From: CAVXFL01 sp963761015 | Lineage (GTDB): Bacteria; Pseudomonadota; Alphaproteobacteria; Acetobacterales; Acetobacteraceae | Assembly (NCBI GenBank): GCA_963761015.1 | Contig: CAVXFL010000023.1 | Span: 1-34,835 of the forward strand | Reading direction: 5' to 3' | DNA: 34,835 nt | Part shown: piece by piece, positions 8,557 to 17,120 of the stretch | How positions within the stretch are numbered: position 1 is the stretch's first letter | Layout: the number at the start of each line of letters is the position of its first letter | The notes under the pieces: generated by a model | Told to the model about the DNA's origin: nothing | Database searches by the model: none | What the model saw: only the letters and a program-made list of their open reading frames with translations | Made by a program: the position numbers and the translations under genes

Positions 8557-9588
8557 GCATATCACCCATAAGATCGAGTGCCCGCTGGACCTGGCCGCGC
8601 CACAGGCGCCAGCGGATGTGCTCCACAGCATCGGCGAGCCGGCGCCTTCCTGGCGGTCTTCGGCCGTGACGTCCGGCCAGCCTTTGACCGCCTGCGCGAC
8701 ATGCTGAATGCGCATCGCAAGGTGAAACCAATCGAGCACGTGACAGGTCGGACCGAGGCTCGCCGCCTCCCCCAGCGACCGCGGTCCGTCGGCACCGTCG
8801 CTCAGAATGGTGACCTCCGTGCATGGGGTCGCACCAAGCCTATGCAGCACGCCGCGCAGCTACTGCACTTGCCGGTCCGCCTCGACCGGCACGCTGCTGA
8901 AGGCAACCTGTTCGCCGTCGTCGTTGCTGGCCTGTGCAACGAAGACTTCGAAGGTACACGCCTGATAGGTGCGCACCGAGCGCACGTGACCGGAGTCGAT
9001 GGACAGCGTGATCGTCTCCGCCTCTGCCCCCGGCGCGGACTCCGGCGCCGCCACCGCCGCGCACTCCAGCCTGGCGCCGACCTGCAAGGTCCGCTGCCGG
9101 ACGGTCTCTATCGTTGGGCCATCGCCGATCAGGAAAAAGTCCGCCAACAAGGCCCGGGCGCGGCGATACGGCAGCAAGGCGCCGAGCTTGGCAAGGACGC
9201 GCTCATACTCCGCCGTGCAGCGATCGGGCATGATCTCCGTCACCGGGGAGATGGTCCTGCGCTGGGTCACGCTGCATCGGCAGGGACCGAACCGAGGAGC
9301 ACCGACCTCCACCACGCCGAACAATGACTGCAGCTGCCGCGGCCGCCGATCCTTCAGCGGCCGTTGTCCTCCACATCGCGCGCAGCGCCGCCGGACTTGG
9401 CAGTGTTCCTCCGTTTGCGCCTGAATGAGATAGTGCTGCAGGCTGGCCAGGACTTTCTTGGCTTTCCCGACCGACAATCCCAGCGTCGCCGCCGAGCACC
9501 CGGCCATGATGCTGCCGCCGGAATGCACCTCATGCACCTGAATGACGCCGACTGCGCCGGACAGCTCCACCACGACCCGCCGCTGCAT
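8557..9588 (-). pseudogene. ISKra4-type transposase with in-frame amber stop, frameshift and lost C-terminus
   Basis: Minus-strand DDE transposase resembling ISKra4. A Cys motif (CARCGG) comes first, then LLPYRRARALLADFFLIGDG, the first Asp in TITLSIDSGHVRS, and after the interruption VTILSDGADGPRSLGEAA and HVLDWFHLAMRIQHVAQAVK. The interruption at 8857-8859 is a TAG codon with the same frame continuing (VQ*LRGVLHRLG), so it is a nonsense change and not an indel. A further frame change occurs near 8640 (DRQEG, then RLADAVEHIRWRLWRGQVQR). The C-terminus is cut off at about 8556 by the IS21 right end. Family call from memory. Confidence 0.8.
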
Positions 9589-9781
9589 CCGGCCCTCCCA
9601 TTCCTGTGATCCGGCCGGTTCAGCGTAGCCCGAGACTCAGGTACCCCCCACCTTTTGGACGGTCTCAATCGTCCTGACCCGCCGCAACAGCCCGGCAAAG
9701 CCGAAACTTTCCAGGACCGCTCGGTCCATGACGCGTCGTTGATTTCGCCCCTGGTTTGGCGCGACCGCGGCCAGCCGGTTG

Positions 9782-11159
9782 TTATTGCATCAGAGCACCC
9801 GCCACGTCGTCCAGCGCCCGCCCGAACCGGTCGAACATCGTGTCGATCTCGTTTGGCTCGATGATCAGCGGCGGGCTGAACGCGGCGGCATCGCCGATGC
9901 CGCGAATGATCAGCCCGTGCTCCTGGCACCGCTCGACCAGCAGCAGGCCGGCGCGGCCGGGCGGCTCGAAACCGCGCTTGGCCGCCTTGTCGGCCACCAG
10001 CTCCACCGCTCCCATCAGGCCGATGCCGCGAACGTTGCCGACCAGCGGATGGCCGGCGAAGCTGCGCAGCCGCGCCTGGAATCCGGGGGAGACCGCGGCG
10101 ACGTGTTCGACCAAGCCCCGCTCGGCGATGATTCGCAGATTCTCCAGCGCGACCGCCGTCGCCACGGGATGGCCCCCTGCGGTGAAGCCGTGCCCGAAGG
10201 TACCGATTTTGGCGGAATTGTTCGCGATCACGTCATAGATGGCATCAGTGAAGAGGATGGCCGAGAGCGGCTGGTAGGACGACGTCAGCTGCTTCGAGAG
10301 CACCATAAAATCCGGCGTGATGTCGAAGTTCTCGCAGCCGAACATCCGCCCGGTACGGCCGAAACCGGTGACCACTTCGTCGGCGATCAGCAGGATGTCG
10401 TATTTCCGGCAGATCGCCTGCATTTTTGGCCAGTATGACCGCGGTGGTGACGATCACGCCACCCGCCGCCATCACCGGCTCGCCGATCAACGCCGCGATG
10501 GTATCGGGCCCCTCGCGCTGGATCAGTTCCTCGAAGCGGTCGGCGAGCCGTGATGCGAACGCCTCTTCGCCTTCCCCGGCCTCGCCGGCACGCCAGTAAT
10601 CCGGGCAATCCGTGTGCAGGATGTTGGCAATCGGCAGATCGAAGTCGCGATGGTTGTTGGGCAGCCCGGTCAGGCTGCCCGCGGCGACGGTGATGCCGTG
10701 ATAGCCCCGCAGCCGCGAGACGATCTTCTTCTTATGCGGACGGCCGAGCGCGTTGTTGTAGTACCAAACCAGCTTGACGACCGTGTCGTTCGCTTCCGAT
10801 CCGGAGTTCGTGAAGAAGACATGCTGGAGGGTGCCGGGGGCCATGTCCGCCAGCCGCTCCGCCAGTTCGATCGAGGGTGCGTGCGATTTGTAGGCGAAGT
10901 TGTGGTAGAATGGCAGCTTGCGCAGCTGCTCGAGCGCCGCATTCACGAGCCGTTCCTCGCTGAATCCGAGCGCGACCGACCACAACCCGCCAAAACCTTC
11001 GATATATTCCTTGCCCTGCCGGTCGTAGACGTAGATGCCCTTGCCGCGGTCGATGATCAGAGGTCCATCTTCGGCCAGGCGCCGCGCATCGGTATAGGGA
11101 TGCAGCACATGCGCCACATCGATTGCTTCCAGCGAATTAAGCGGGAGATGGGCCACCAT
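9782..11159 (-). CDS. Class III (omega) aminotransferase, PLP-dependent, single-base frame break
   Basis: A fold-type I PLP enzyme of the omega-amino acid:pyruvate type. It moves an amino group from a distal amine (for example beta-alanine, 4-aminobutyrate or a diamine) to pyruvate. The N-terminal half has TNSGSEANDTVVKLVWYYNN and RGYHGITVAAGSLTG. The C-terminal half has LLIADEVVTGFGRTG (the cofactor Asp) and the Schiff-base Lys in LSKQLTSSYQPLSAI. One extra base near 10448 separates the halves. Removing it gives GGVIVPPRSYWPKMQAICRK, a good match to the family. A GAGGAG ribosome site lies 5 bases before the ATG. The gene follows the GntR-type regulator by 20 bases, so the two are probably cotranscribed, and it may process the product of the divergent operon. 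Confidence 0.9.
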
Positions 11160-11179
11160 CGTCTCCTCGTTTGGGCCGG

Positions 11180-11971
11180 CTACGAATGCGCTCGCCGCGG
11201 CCGCTCTGCGGCTAACTCCGACATGCGGATCAGCAGTTGCTCGCCCGCCGCAGTAATGTGCCGGTGCAGTGCCGCTTCCGCCCGGTCCGCATCGCCGGAG
11301 AGCACCGCCAGCAGAATCGGCCGGTGCGAATTGACCTCGCTTTCCAGGTCTGATTCCAGCAGCTTGGTGTAAAACATGAACTGGCGCATGCGAACTTGCA
11401 GACTCCGCAGATGGTTGAGCAGGATTTCATGCCGGCACGGTTCGCAGATCGACCAGTGAAACTGCATATCCGTTTCGATGAGCACGTATTGATCGCCTGA
11501 CAGCGCACTCGCCTCGATCCGGCGAAAGGCGGAGCGGATTCCCTCCCGGTCGCCGTTGTGCATGCGTCCCGCAGTCAGCGCCAGCCGCACCGCGAACGGC
11601 TCCAGGACGGCGCGCAAGCTGAAGATCTCCCAGGCACGGTGCGGCGACAATTCCGCCACCACGGCCCCACGGTTCATGTGCAGCTCAATCAACCCGAGTT
11701 CCTGCAAATCCCGCAACGCCTCTCGAACCGTTCCGCGCGACACCTCGAATCGCTTTGCGAGCGGCACCTCCGGCAAGGTGCTCCCGGGTGGGAATTCCCC
11801 ACCCAAGATCAACTGTTGGACCTGCCGCACTACCTTGGAGGCCAGCGGGGAAAGATCTTTGTCCGACAATCCGGGCGCCCTCCCGTACCTGGGCAGCGAT
11901 GGTTCTTGCTTGGATAGGTTGCGCTCTCTTAGTCCGCTGAGCGCATTTTTACAAGCACGGTTTGGTCGCAT
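11180..11971 (-). CDS. GntR-family regulator, FCD (FadR) subfamily
   Basis: 263 residues. A winged-helix domain (LILGGEFPPGSTLPEVPLAK, then RFEVSRGTVREALRDLQELG) is followed by the all-helical FCD ligand domain. Its usual metal/carboxylate ligands appear as DMQFHW, NSHRPILLAVLSGD and LHRHI. FCD regulators sense small carboxylates or amino-acid derivatives and usually repress the adjacent catabolic operon. The gene sits head-to-tail with the aminotransferase and divergent from the long pxp/hyu operon. A palindrome of FCD consensus form lies between them at 12059. The annotated ATG at 11971 has no clear ribosome site, and the first ~30 residues are poorly conserved, so a later start is possible. 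Confidence 0.92.
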   Translation of the reverse strand: MRPNRACKNALSGLRERNLSKQEPSLPRYGRAPGLSDKDLSPLASKVVRQVQQLILGGEFPPGSTLPEVPLAKRFEVSRGTVREALRDLQELGLIELHMNRGAVVAELSPHRAWEIFSLRAVLEPFAVRLALTAGRMHNGDREGIRSAFRRIEASALSGDQYVLIETDMQFHWSICEPCRHEILLNHLRSLQVRMRQFMFYTKLLESDLESEVNSHRPILLAVLSGDADRAEAALHRHITAAGEQLLIRMSELAAERPRRAHS

Positions 11972-12017
11972 GCGGGTTTCAGCGCGCGTTGGCGCGATTT
12001 TTGGCCACAGAACCTGC

Positions 12018-12047
12018 TTGACCCCGGCGCCGCGGCACCACTACTGT
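12018..12047 (+). promoter_or_regulatory. Candidate sigma-70 promoter of the pxp/hyu operon
   Basis: TTGACC (12018-12023), an 18-base spacer and TACTGT (12042-12047). The -10 is a weak match (3 of 6). Its position directly before the palindrome at 12059 supports it. Confidence 0.4.
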
Positions 12048-12058
12048 ATCGACCGAGG

Positions 12059-12071
12059 ATTGTTGGACAAT
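12059..12071. promoter_or_regulatory. Candidate operator for the GntR/FCD regulator (ATTGT-TGG-ACAAT)
   Basis: A perfect 5+3+5 inverted repeat that fits the FCD-family consensus (TTGT-N3-ACAA) and lies in the gap between the regulator and the plus-strand operon. It starts 12 bases after the candidate -10, so it would cover the transcription start, as expected for repression. Confidence 0.65.
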
Positions 12072-12129
12072 GCGCAGACGACAGCACACCGTTTATCGGG
12101 GCTTGTACGGGCCGCATCCGGCCGCGCTG

Positions 12130-12774
12130 ATGCCGAACGCGTTGTTGTTCAGGCAGCGGCTCGCAGCGTGGAGTGCCGCCGCGCGATGCACCTTTTCATT
12201 CGCCACAAACGGTAACGCGCTGGAACCCGCTGCCCCCGATGCGCACGTCTTGGAAGAACTGCGGCGGCTGCGGTTTCGGCCGCTTGTTCCGGCCAAGGTC
12301 TTGTGCGGCTGGCCGCTGGCGGCCGTGGATAGCCTTCACGACTGCGCGGACCTTCTCACCTTGGTTTACGAGACGCGACCCCGACGGAGCTTCCGCGTTT
12401 CGCAACGGCCGAAGTGGCTGCCGCTGGTGGAAGAGTTGCGGTTGGCGCGCGTGCCGGCCACCCGAGTCCGCTGCGGATCGATGCACATGTTCGTGGTGCA
12501 CGGCGTTTACACTGGCGAGCCGATCGACCACGCGTACTCGGTAGGGCACCGCCGCTCGGTCGCGCTTGAGCTCGGCGAAGTGGTCGCGGAATTGCGCGAA
12601 GTGACCGGCCGCGGCCCGGGTTTGCGCGGGCTGATGACGATGGCCAGAGGAATGGCGGAACAGTTCGGCCACACACAATGTCCGGCCGATCCTCGTCCCG
12701 CGTCAGTACAATACCATCGGCGTGAGGGGGATCTGCAGTGTCAAACGACGATCGGGGTAAGGACCACGGCCTAG
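12130..12774 (+). CDS. Hypothetical protein, first gene of the operon
   Basis: An open frame of about 215 residues with coding-like third-position GC. I do not recognise the family with confidence. Visible segments are LLTLVYETRPRRSFRVSQRP, MHMFVVHGVYTGEPIDHAYS and ELGEVVAELREVTG. The pattern of a short hydrophobic strand, a Q-R-P motif and paired strands near the end loosely recalls small beta-rich domains of the DUF4367 kind, but this is a guess. An ATG at 12070 is in frame but lies inside the candidate operator, so the ATG at 12130 is preferred. The 3' end overlaps the next gene by 37 bases in another frame. It may be truncated or spurious at its N-terminus. Confidence 0.5.
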   Translation: MPNALLFRQRLAAWSAAARCTFSFATNGNALEPAAPDAHVLEELRRLRFRPLVPAKVLCGWPLAAVDSLHDCADLLTLVYETRPRRSFRVSQRPKWLPLVEELRLARVPATRVRCGSMHMFVVHGVYTGEPIDHAYSVGHRRSVALELGEVVAELREVTGRGPGLRGLMTMARGMAEQFGHTQCPADPRPASVQYHRREGDLQCQTTIGVRTTA

Positions 12775-13877
12775 CGCCGCGGCAGGGCCAGGCATCCGGC
12801 AAGCATCCGACGCGCCGCGGCATACTCCGGCGCGGCTCGGGCGCGCTTGCAGCCGCGCTCGGCGCCGGCATCGCGCGCGGCTCCGTCGCTCGAGCGCAAC
12901 CCCCGGGCGGCCCGCGCAAGCCATTTCGTATCGCCATGGTGTTGCCGAGCTTCGACCAGCGCCGTTGGAAAGCCGCCGATGGCGCGTTTTTCCTCAAGCG
13001 GGCGCGCGAACTCGGCATGGATCCCCTGCCGCTGCAGGAATCCAACAACGATCCGGTGCTGCAGGCGAGCCAGGTCGAAAACCTGCTGAACCAGAACATC
13101 GATGGCCTTGTTCTGGTGGCGGTGGACGTGGATGCGGCGGTGGCCAGCGTGCAAAAGGCCAATGCCGCCGGCGTTCCGGTGGTGGCGGAAAACTACATCA
13201 TTCCGAACGTGAAGCTTTGCGGGGTGGCGGCGCGCGATGGCGTCGAACTCGGTCGCTATCTCGGCCGGGCGATCGTCGATCGGGCGCCCAAGGGCAATTA
13301 CGTCATCACCAAGGGCGAGGAAGGTACCGACATCGCCCGGCTAAAGGCGCGGGGCGGGATGGAGATCATCGGCCCGCTGGCCAAGCAGGGCGCGATCAAG
13401 ATCGTATCCGATCAGTGGATGCGCGCCTGGTCCGGTGATCTTGCGCGCAAGCAGGTCGAGCAGGCGCTGATCGCCACCAACAACAACGTTGCCGCGGTTG
13501 TGTTGTACGCCGATTCGATGAGTTACGGTGTGATCGAGGCGGTTCGCGCCCAGGGTTTGACCGGCAAGGTCCTGATCACCGGCGAGGACTGCGAGCCGGA
13601 AATGCTGCGGCTGATCCTCAAGGGCGACGCGTTCGTTTCGGCCTGGACGAAGTTCGACGAGATGGGCACCCGCTCCGCCGATTTGCTCTACGACTGCCTA
13701 AGCAAGCAGCCCACCAAGGCGCCCGCGACGGTGAACAACGGCGCGGGCGAGGTGCCGTGGTTCAAGATCGGCATCGTCAACGTGACCAAGGACGGCAAGA
13801 GCCCGAATTCCATTTCGGTCGCCGAATTCGCCGAGCAGAATCCCTGGTGGGTGACCCGGAAGGAGTTGGGCCTCTGA
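12738..13877 (+). CDS. Periplasmic substrate-binding protein of a CUT2-type (ribose/xylose-like) ABC importer
   Basis: 379 residues. An N-terminal twin-arginine export signal (TRRGILRRGSGALAAALGAG) is followed by a Peripla_BP_4 fold: PFRIAMVLPSFDQRRWKAAD, then NDPVLQASQVENLLNQNIDG, LVLVAVDVDAAVASVQKANA and GVPVVAENYI. It binds the substrate for the permease and ATPase encoded downstream. The GTG start at 12738 has GAGGGGG 7 bases upstream. A GC-rich stem-loop follows the stop. Sugar binding is the family default, but the interleaving with 5-oxoprolinase and hydantoinase genes argues for a lactam, hydantoin or amino-acid derivative as ligand. That point is inference. Confidence 0.93.
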   Translation: MSNDDRGKDHGLAPRQGQASGKHPTRRGILRRGSGALAAALGAGIARGSVARAQPPGGPRKPFRIAMVLPSFDQRRWKAADGAFFLKRARELGMDPLPLQESNNDPVLQASQVENLLNQNIDGLVLVAVDVDAAVASVQKANAAGVPVVAENYIIPNVKLCGVAARDGVELGRYLGRAIVDRAPKGNYVITKGEEGTDIARLKARGGMEIIGPLAKQGAIKIVSDQWMRAWSGDLARKQVEQALIATNNNVAAVVLYADSMSYGVIEAVRAQGLTGKVLITGEDCEPEMLRLILKGDAFVSAWTKFDEMGTRSADLLYDCLSKQPTKAPATVNNGAGEVPWFKIGIVNVTKDGKSPNSISVAEFAEQNPWWVTRKELGL

Positions 13878-13894
13878 GCCGGCGCCGCGCCGGC
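13878..13894 (+). promoter_or_regulatory. Stem-loop directly after the binding-protein stop codon
   Basis: GCCGGCGC and GCGCCGGC form a perfect 8-base inverted repeat around a single C, starting at the base after the TGA. Stem-loops at this place often stabilise binding-protein mRNA or partly terminate, so that the binding protein is made in excess over the permease. There is no U-tract, so full termination is unlikely. Confidence 0.45.
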
Positions 13895-13932
13895 CGGCCG
13901 GTTCGCCGCCGCGTCCCGGAGTGAGCCCCTGA

Positions 13933-15144
13933 ATGGCCGCCGCGCAAGGTTCTGAACAAGCCGCCGCCTCGGATTCCGTTTCCGGGCTACGATTCGTCCT
14001 GCGCCCGCTCGGCTTCCGCCAGTTGCGCGCGTTCAGCTTGGTAGCGATCCTGCTGCTGATCTGGCTCGGGTTCCAGTTCCTGACGCACGGCCTGTTCCTG
14101 TCGCCGCGCAATCTGACCACGCTGACGATCCAGGTGGCGGTCACGGCGATGCTGGCGGCAGGCATCGTGATGCTGATGGTGCCGGGGTACATCGATTTGT
14201 CGATCGGCTCGGCGACCGCGTTCACTGGCATGGTCGCCGCGCTGCTGATCGACCCGACGCGCGGCATCGGCCTCACCAGCGATCCCGGCACGGTGATCCT
14301 GCTGACCCTGCTCACCGGGGCGTTAATCGGCGCCTGGCAGGGGTTCTGGATTGCCTGGATGGAAGTGCCGGCGTTCATCGTTACCTTGGCGAGCCTGCTC
14401 GCGCTGCGCGGAGCAGCGCTGACGGTGACCGGCGGCTCCACCGCGTCGCATCACGGCGTGCTGCTGTTCCTCGCCGCCGATTTCGTGCCGGCACGCTGGA
14501 CCGCGCTGGCGCTGGCGGTGGTCGTGCTGCTCTACGCCTTGACCAAATACGTCGACTGGCGGGCGCGCGCGGCGAGTGCGACGCGATCGGCAGGGTTGTT
14601 TTCCGCGGTCATCGGCTTTCCGCTCGCCATCATGGTGGCGTGTGCACTGGTCATCACCTTCGTCGCGTTCTCGTACCGCGGAACACCGCTGCCAGTCGCC
14701 ATTCTGGCCGGCGTGGTGGGGATCACCACGTTCATCATGTCGCGGACCGTGTTCGGGCGGCGCCTCTATGCCATCGGCGGCAACCAGGCTGCCGCGACCT
14801 ATGCCGGCATCGACACCAAGCGTTATTGCTTCATTGTCTTCACGTTGATGGGTCTGCTGTACGGCTTGGCGGGGCTGATTTTCGACGCGCGCATCGGCGT
14901 CGCCGTGCCCACCGCCGGAACCGGTCTGGAACTCACGGTGATCGCCGCCGCGGTGATCGGCGGCACCAGCTTGTTCGGCGGCACCGGCACGCCGATCGGC
15001 GCGGTGATCGGGGCTCTCCTGCTCGAAAGCCTGAACAACGGCATGGGGCTGATGAACATCGAGTCCTCGTTCCAGCTCATCGTCAACGGCCTGGTCCTCC
15101 TCGTCGCCGTCTATTTCGATATTCGCAGCCGAAAGGCGCTGTGA
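13933..15144 (+). CDS. ABC importer permease, CUT2 (RbsC/XylH) family
   Basis: 403 residues, about ten hydrophobic segments. It begins with LVAILLLIWLGFQFLTHGLF and includes the family signature MLMVPGYIDLSIGSATAFTG, the cytoplasmic motif RTVFGRRLYAIGGNQAAATY with AGIDTKRYCF, and the end segment VIGGTSLFGGTGTPIGAVIG. It forms the membrane channel with the binding protein (12738) and ATPase (17114). The insert of ~50 residues between the middle helices is typical of xylose-type members. The stop overlaps the pxpB start (ATGA at 15142-15146). Frame intact. Confidence 0.94.
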   Translation: MAAAQGSEQAAASDSVSGLRFVLRPLGFRQLRAFSLVAILLLIWLGFQFLTHGLFLSPRNLTTLTIQVAVTAMLAAGIVMLMVPGYIDLSIGSATAFTGMVAALLIDPTRGIGLTSDPGTVILLTLLTGALIGAWQGFWIAWMEVPAFIVTLASLLALRGAALTVTGGSTASHHGVLLFLAADFVPARWTALALAVVVLLYALTKYVDWRARAASATRSAGLFSAVIGFPLAIMVACALVITFVAFSYRGTPLPVAILAGVVGITTFIMSRTVFGRRLYAIGGNQAAATYAGIDTKRYCFIVFTLMGLLYGLAGLIFDARIGVAVPTAGTGLELTVIAAAVIGGTSLFGGTGTPIGAVIGALLLESLNNGMGLMNIESSFQLIVNGLVLLVAVYFDIRSRKAL

Positions 15145-16125
15145 TGCGCGAGGCCGATATCCAGGCGGCGTCGGACTCAACCGACCTGACCGGCACGATG
15201 TTCGAGCTTGCTAAGGCCGCGTTGCCCGAGTGGGAGCGCCACGGCGAGGATATCCTTGGGCTCCGCTTCCTGAACGCCGGCGATCGCTTCGCGCTGCTCG
15301 AGCTGTGCAACGCGATGCGACTGGAGCAGAACCTGCAGGCCATCCAGTTGGCCGACCGGCTGCTGGAGGCAAAGGTCGCAGGCATCGTCGAGACGCTGCC
15401 GATGTTCGTCTCGGTGCTGATCCATTATGACTTCGCTCGTGCTGTCGCCCGAGCGGCTCAAGGAAGTGGTCAGGACCGTCTGGCGGGAACTCTTTGAGCA
15501 GGCCGACATCGTCGTGCCGTCGCGCCTTTTGGAAATCCCGGTGATGTACCGCGACCCGTGGACGCGCGAGTGCGTAGAGGACTACGGCCGGAAGATCCAC
15601 CCGATCGAGGACAATCCGGCGTTCGTGGCGCGCATCAATGGCCTCGCCGGGCCGGAAGAGCTGGTGCGGCGGCATTCCAGCACGCAGCATTGGGTTGGCG
15701 GCGTCGGCTTCCGGCCGGGCACGCCCGACATGCTGCCGCTCGACCCGCGCTGCACGCTTTCTGTGCCGAAATACAATCCGCCACGGCTCTGGACGCCGGA
15801 GGGCGGGATCGGCGTCGGCGGCGGCTTCACGTCGATTTACCCGATGATGTCGCCCGGCGGCTATTACCTGATCGGCCGCACGCCGGTACCGATCTTCAGC
15901 CTGGAAAAGCGGCTCGCGCCGTTCCGGGACAAGGCTACGCTCCTCCTTCCTGGCGACCGGATCAAATTCCGGCCGATCTCGCGCGAGGAATACGATTCTA
16001 TTTCGGCGGAGGTGGCGGCAGGAACCTACCGCTACCTGATCTGGGATTACGAGTTGTTCTCGCTCAGCCGCTACCAGCAATGGGCGGAACGGGTCTTGCA
16101 GCCCCAGGAAGGCGAGCTGTCGTGA
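15144..16125 (+). CDS. pxpB: 5-oxoprolinase subunit B (KipI-like), split by a one-base insertion
   Basis: PxpB with PxpC and PxpA opens 5-oxoproline (pyroglutamate) to glutamate using ATP. Two overlapping frames each hold half of the protein. 15144-15497 has the N-terminal domain (RFLNAGDRFALLELCNAMRL, VAGIVETLPMFVSVLIHYD). 15427-16125 has the cyclophilin-like C-terminal domain (GFRPGTPDMLPLDPR, IYPMMSPGGYYLIGRTPVPI). Dropping one T at 15432/15433 joins them as HYDSLVLSPERLK, so the original gene was single. The start ATG overlaps the permease stop, and the end overlaps pxpC by 4 bases (GTGA). The ATG at 15427 could still start a separate C-terminal half, but no ribosome site precedes it. Confidence 0.85.
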
Positions 16126-17120
16126 GTGGGGGCGGAAGTATCGTGGTCGTCGAACCGGGCCTGCAAACCACGGTGCAGGACTACCCGGGACGCATCGGGT
16201 TATGGCGGGTGGGGATCCCGCCCTCCGGCCCGATGGATTCGCTGGCGTTCCGGCTGGCCAACCTCCTCGTTGGCAATCCGCCCGGAATTGCGGCGCTGGA
16301 AATTCAATTCATCGGCCCGAAGCTGATTTTCAAAGGGGCAGCGGCGGTCGCGCTGACCGGGCCGCACAGCGAGGCAACGATCGATGGCGAGGAGGTGCCA
16401 TTCTGGGAAACGCTCAGAGTTCTGCCCGAGCAGGTCCTGCATTGCCGTTACGTAGAGAGCGGCGCGCGAATTTATATCGCGGTCGCGGGCGGCATCGAGC
16501 GCGAGGTGGTTTTCGGCAGCCGTGCGACGTTTCCGCAATCGGGGATTGGCGGCGGCGCGCTCAAGGCCGGCGATGTGCTCGGCATTGGAGTAACATCGGG
16601 CGAAGCGCCGCTCCGCTGGGTTCCACCCGATTTGCGGCCCGACTACCCCGACGCGATCGATGTCCAGGTCACCTCGGGGCCGCATTTCAATTGGTTGAGC
16701 GAGGAAGGCCAGCGCATCCTGATGACCAGCCCGTGGAAGGTCACCGGACGCAGCGACCGCACCGGGATTCGCCTGGACGGGCCGCGGCTCGCGTTCGCCG
16801 AGCGGGCGCTGCACAAGCCGCCCGAGCATGGGACGGAACCAACCAACGTCATCAACACCGGCTATCCGGTTGGTGGCCTTAACCTTTGCGGTGACACACC
16901 CATTATCCTGCCGTTGGACGGCCCCAGCATGGGCGGCTTCATCACGCCCATCGTGGTGGCTTCGGCGGCGCTGCGCAAAGTCGGCCAGGCGCGGCCGGGA
17001 CAAATCCTGCGGTTTCGCCTCGTTCCGGTAAACCAAGCGATCGCGCTCCGGCAGCGGCTCGAGCAACTAGCCTCCGAGGCCAGCATCGCGCCGCTGCCTG
17101 ACGAACCGGCGCAGTGCTGA
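16122..17120 (+). CDS. pxpC: 5-oxoprolinase subunit C (KipA / biotin-dependent carboxyltransferase family)
   Basis: 332 residues of the KipA/allophanate-hydrolase subunit 2 fold: VVEPGLQTTVQDYPGRIGLW, then GIPPSGPMDSLAFRLANLLV, ALEIQFIGPKLIF, SDRTGIRLDGPRLAF, NVINTGYPVGGLNLCGDTPI and LPLDGPSMGGFITP. It is the partner of PxpB in the catalytic complex. GTG at 16122 overlaps the pxpB stop, and AGGAAGG lies upstream. The end overlaps the next ATPase gene by 7 bases. Frame intact. Allophanate or urea-amide hydrolysis is the alternative family role, but the nearby pxpA makes 5-oxoprolinase the better call. Confidence 0.93.
   Translation: MSGGGSIVVVEPGLQTTVQDYPGRIGLWRVGIPPSGPMDSLAFRLANLLVGNPPGIAALEIQFIGPKLIFKGAAAVALTGPHSEATIDGEEVPFWETLRVLPEQVLHCRYVESGARIYIAVAGGIEREVVFGSRATFPQSGIGGGALKAGDVLGIGVTSGEAPLRWVPPDLRPDYPDAIDVQVTSGPHFNWLSEEGQRILMTSPWKVTGRSDRTGIRLDGPRLAFAERALHKPPEHGTEPTNVINTGYPVGGLNLCGDTPIILPLDGPSMGGFITPIVVASAALRKVGQARPGQILRFRLVPVNQAIALRQRLEQLASEASIAPLPDEPAQC

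Noticed and set aside
9643..9778. A 30-codon open frame (ATG at 9729, minus strand, starting MDRAVLESFGFAGLL)
   Set aside because: It has no ribosome site, no recognised family and sits between two truncated neighbours. It may be a transposon-end scrap but cannot be supported.
12070..12072. ATG at 12070 as the start of the first operon gene
   Set aside because: It lies inside the candidate operator and next to the expected transcription start. The ATG at 12130 is more plausible, though not proven.
15427..16125. Treating the two KipI halves as two native genes
   Set aside because: Dropping one base gives a continuous PxpB, the second half has no ribosome site, and similar one-base breaks occur in many genes here. 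The split is reported as a frame break instead.
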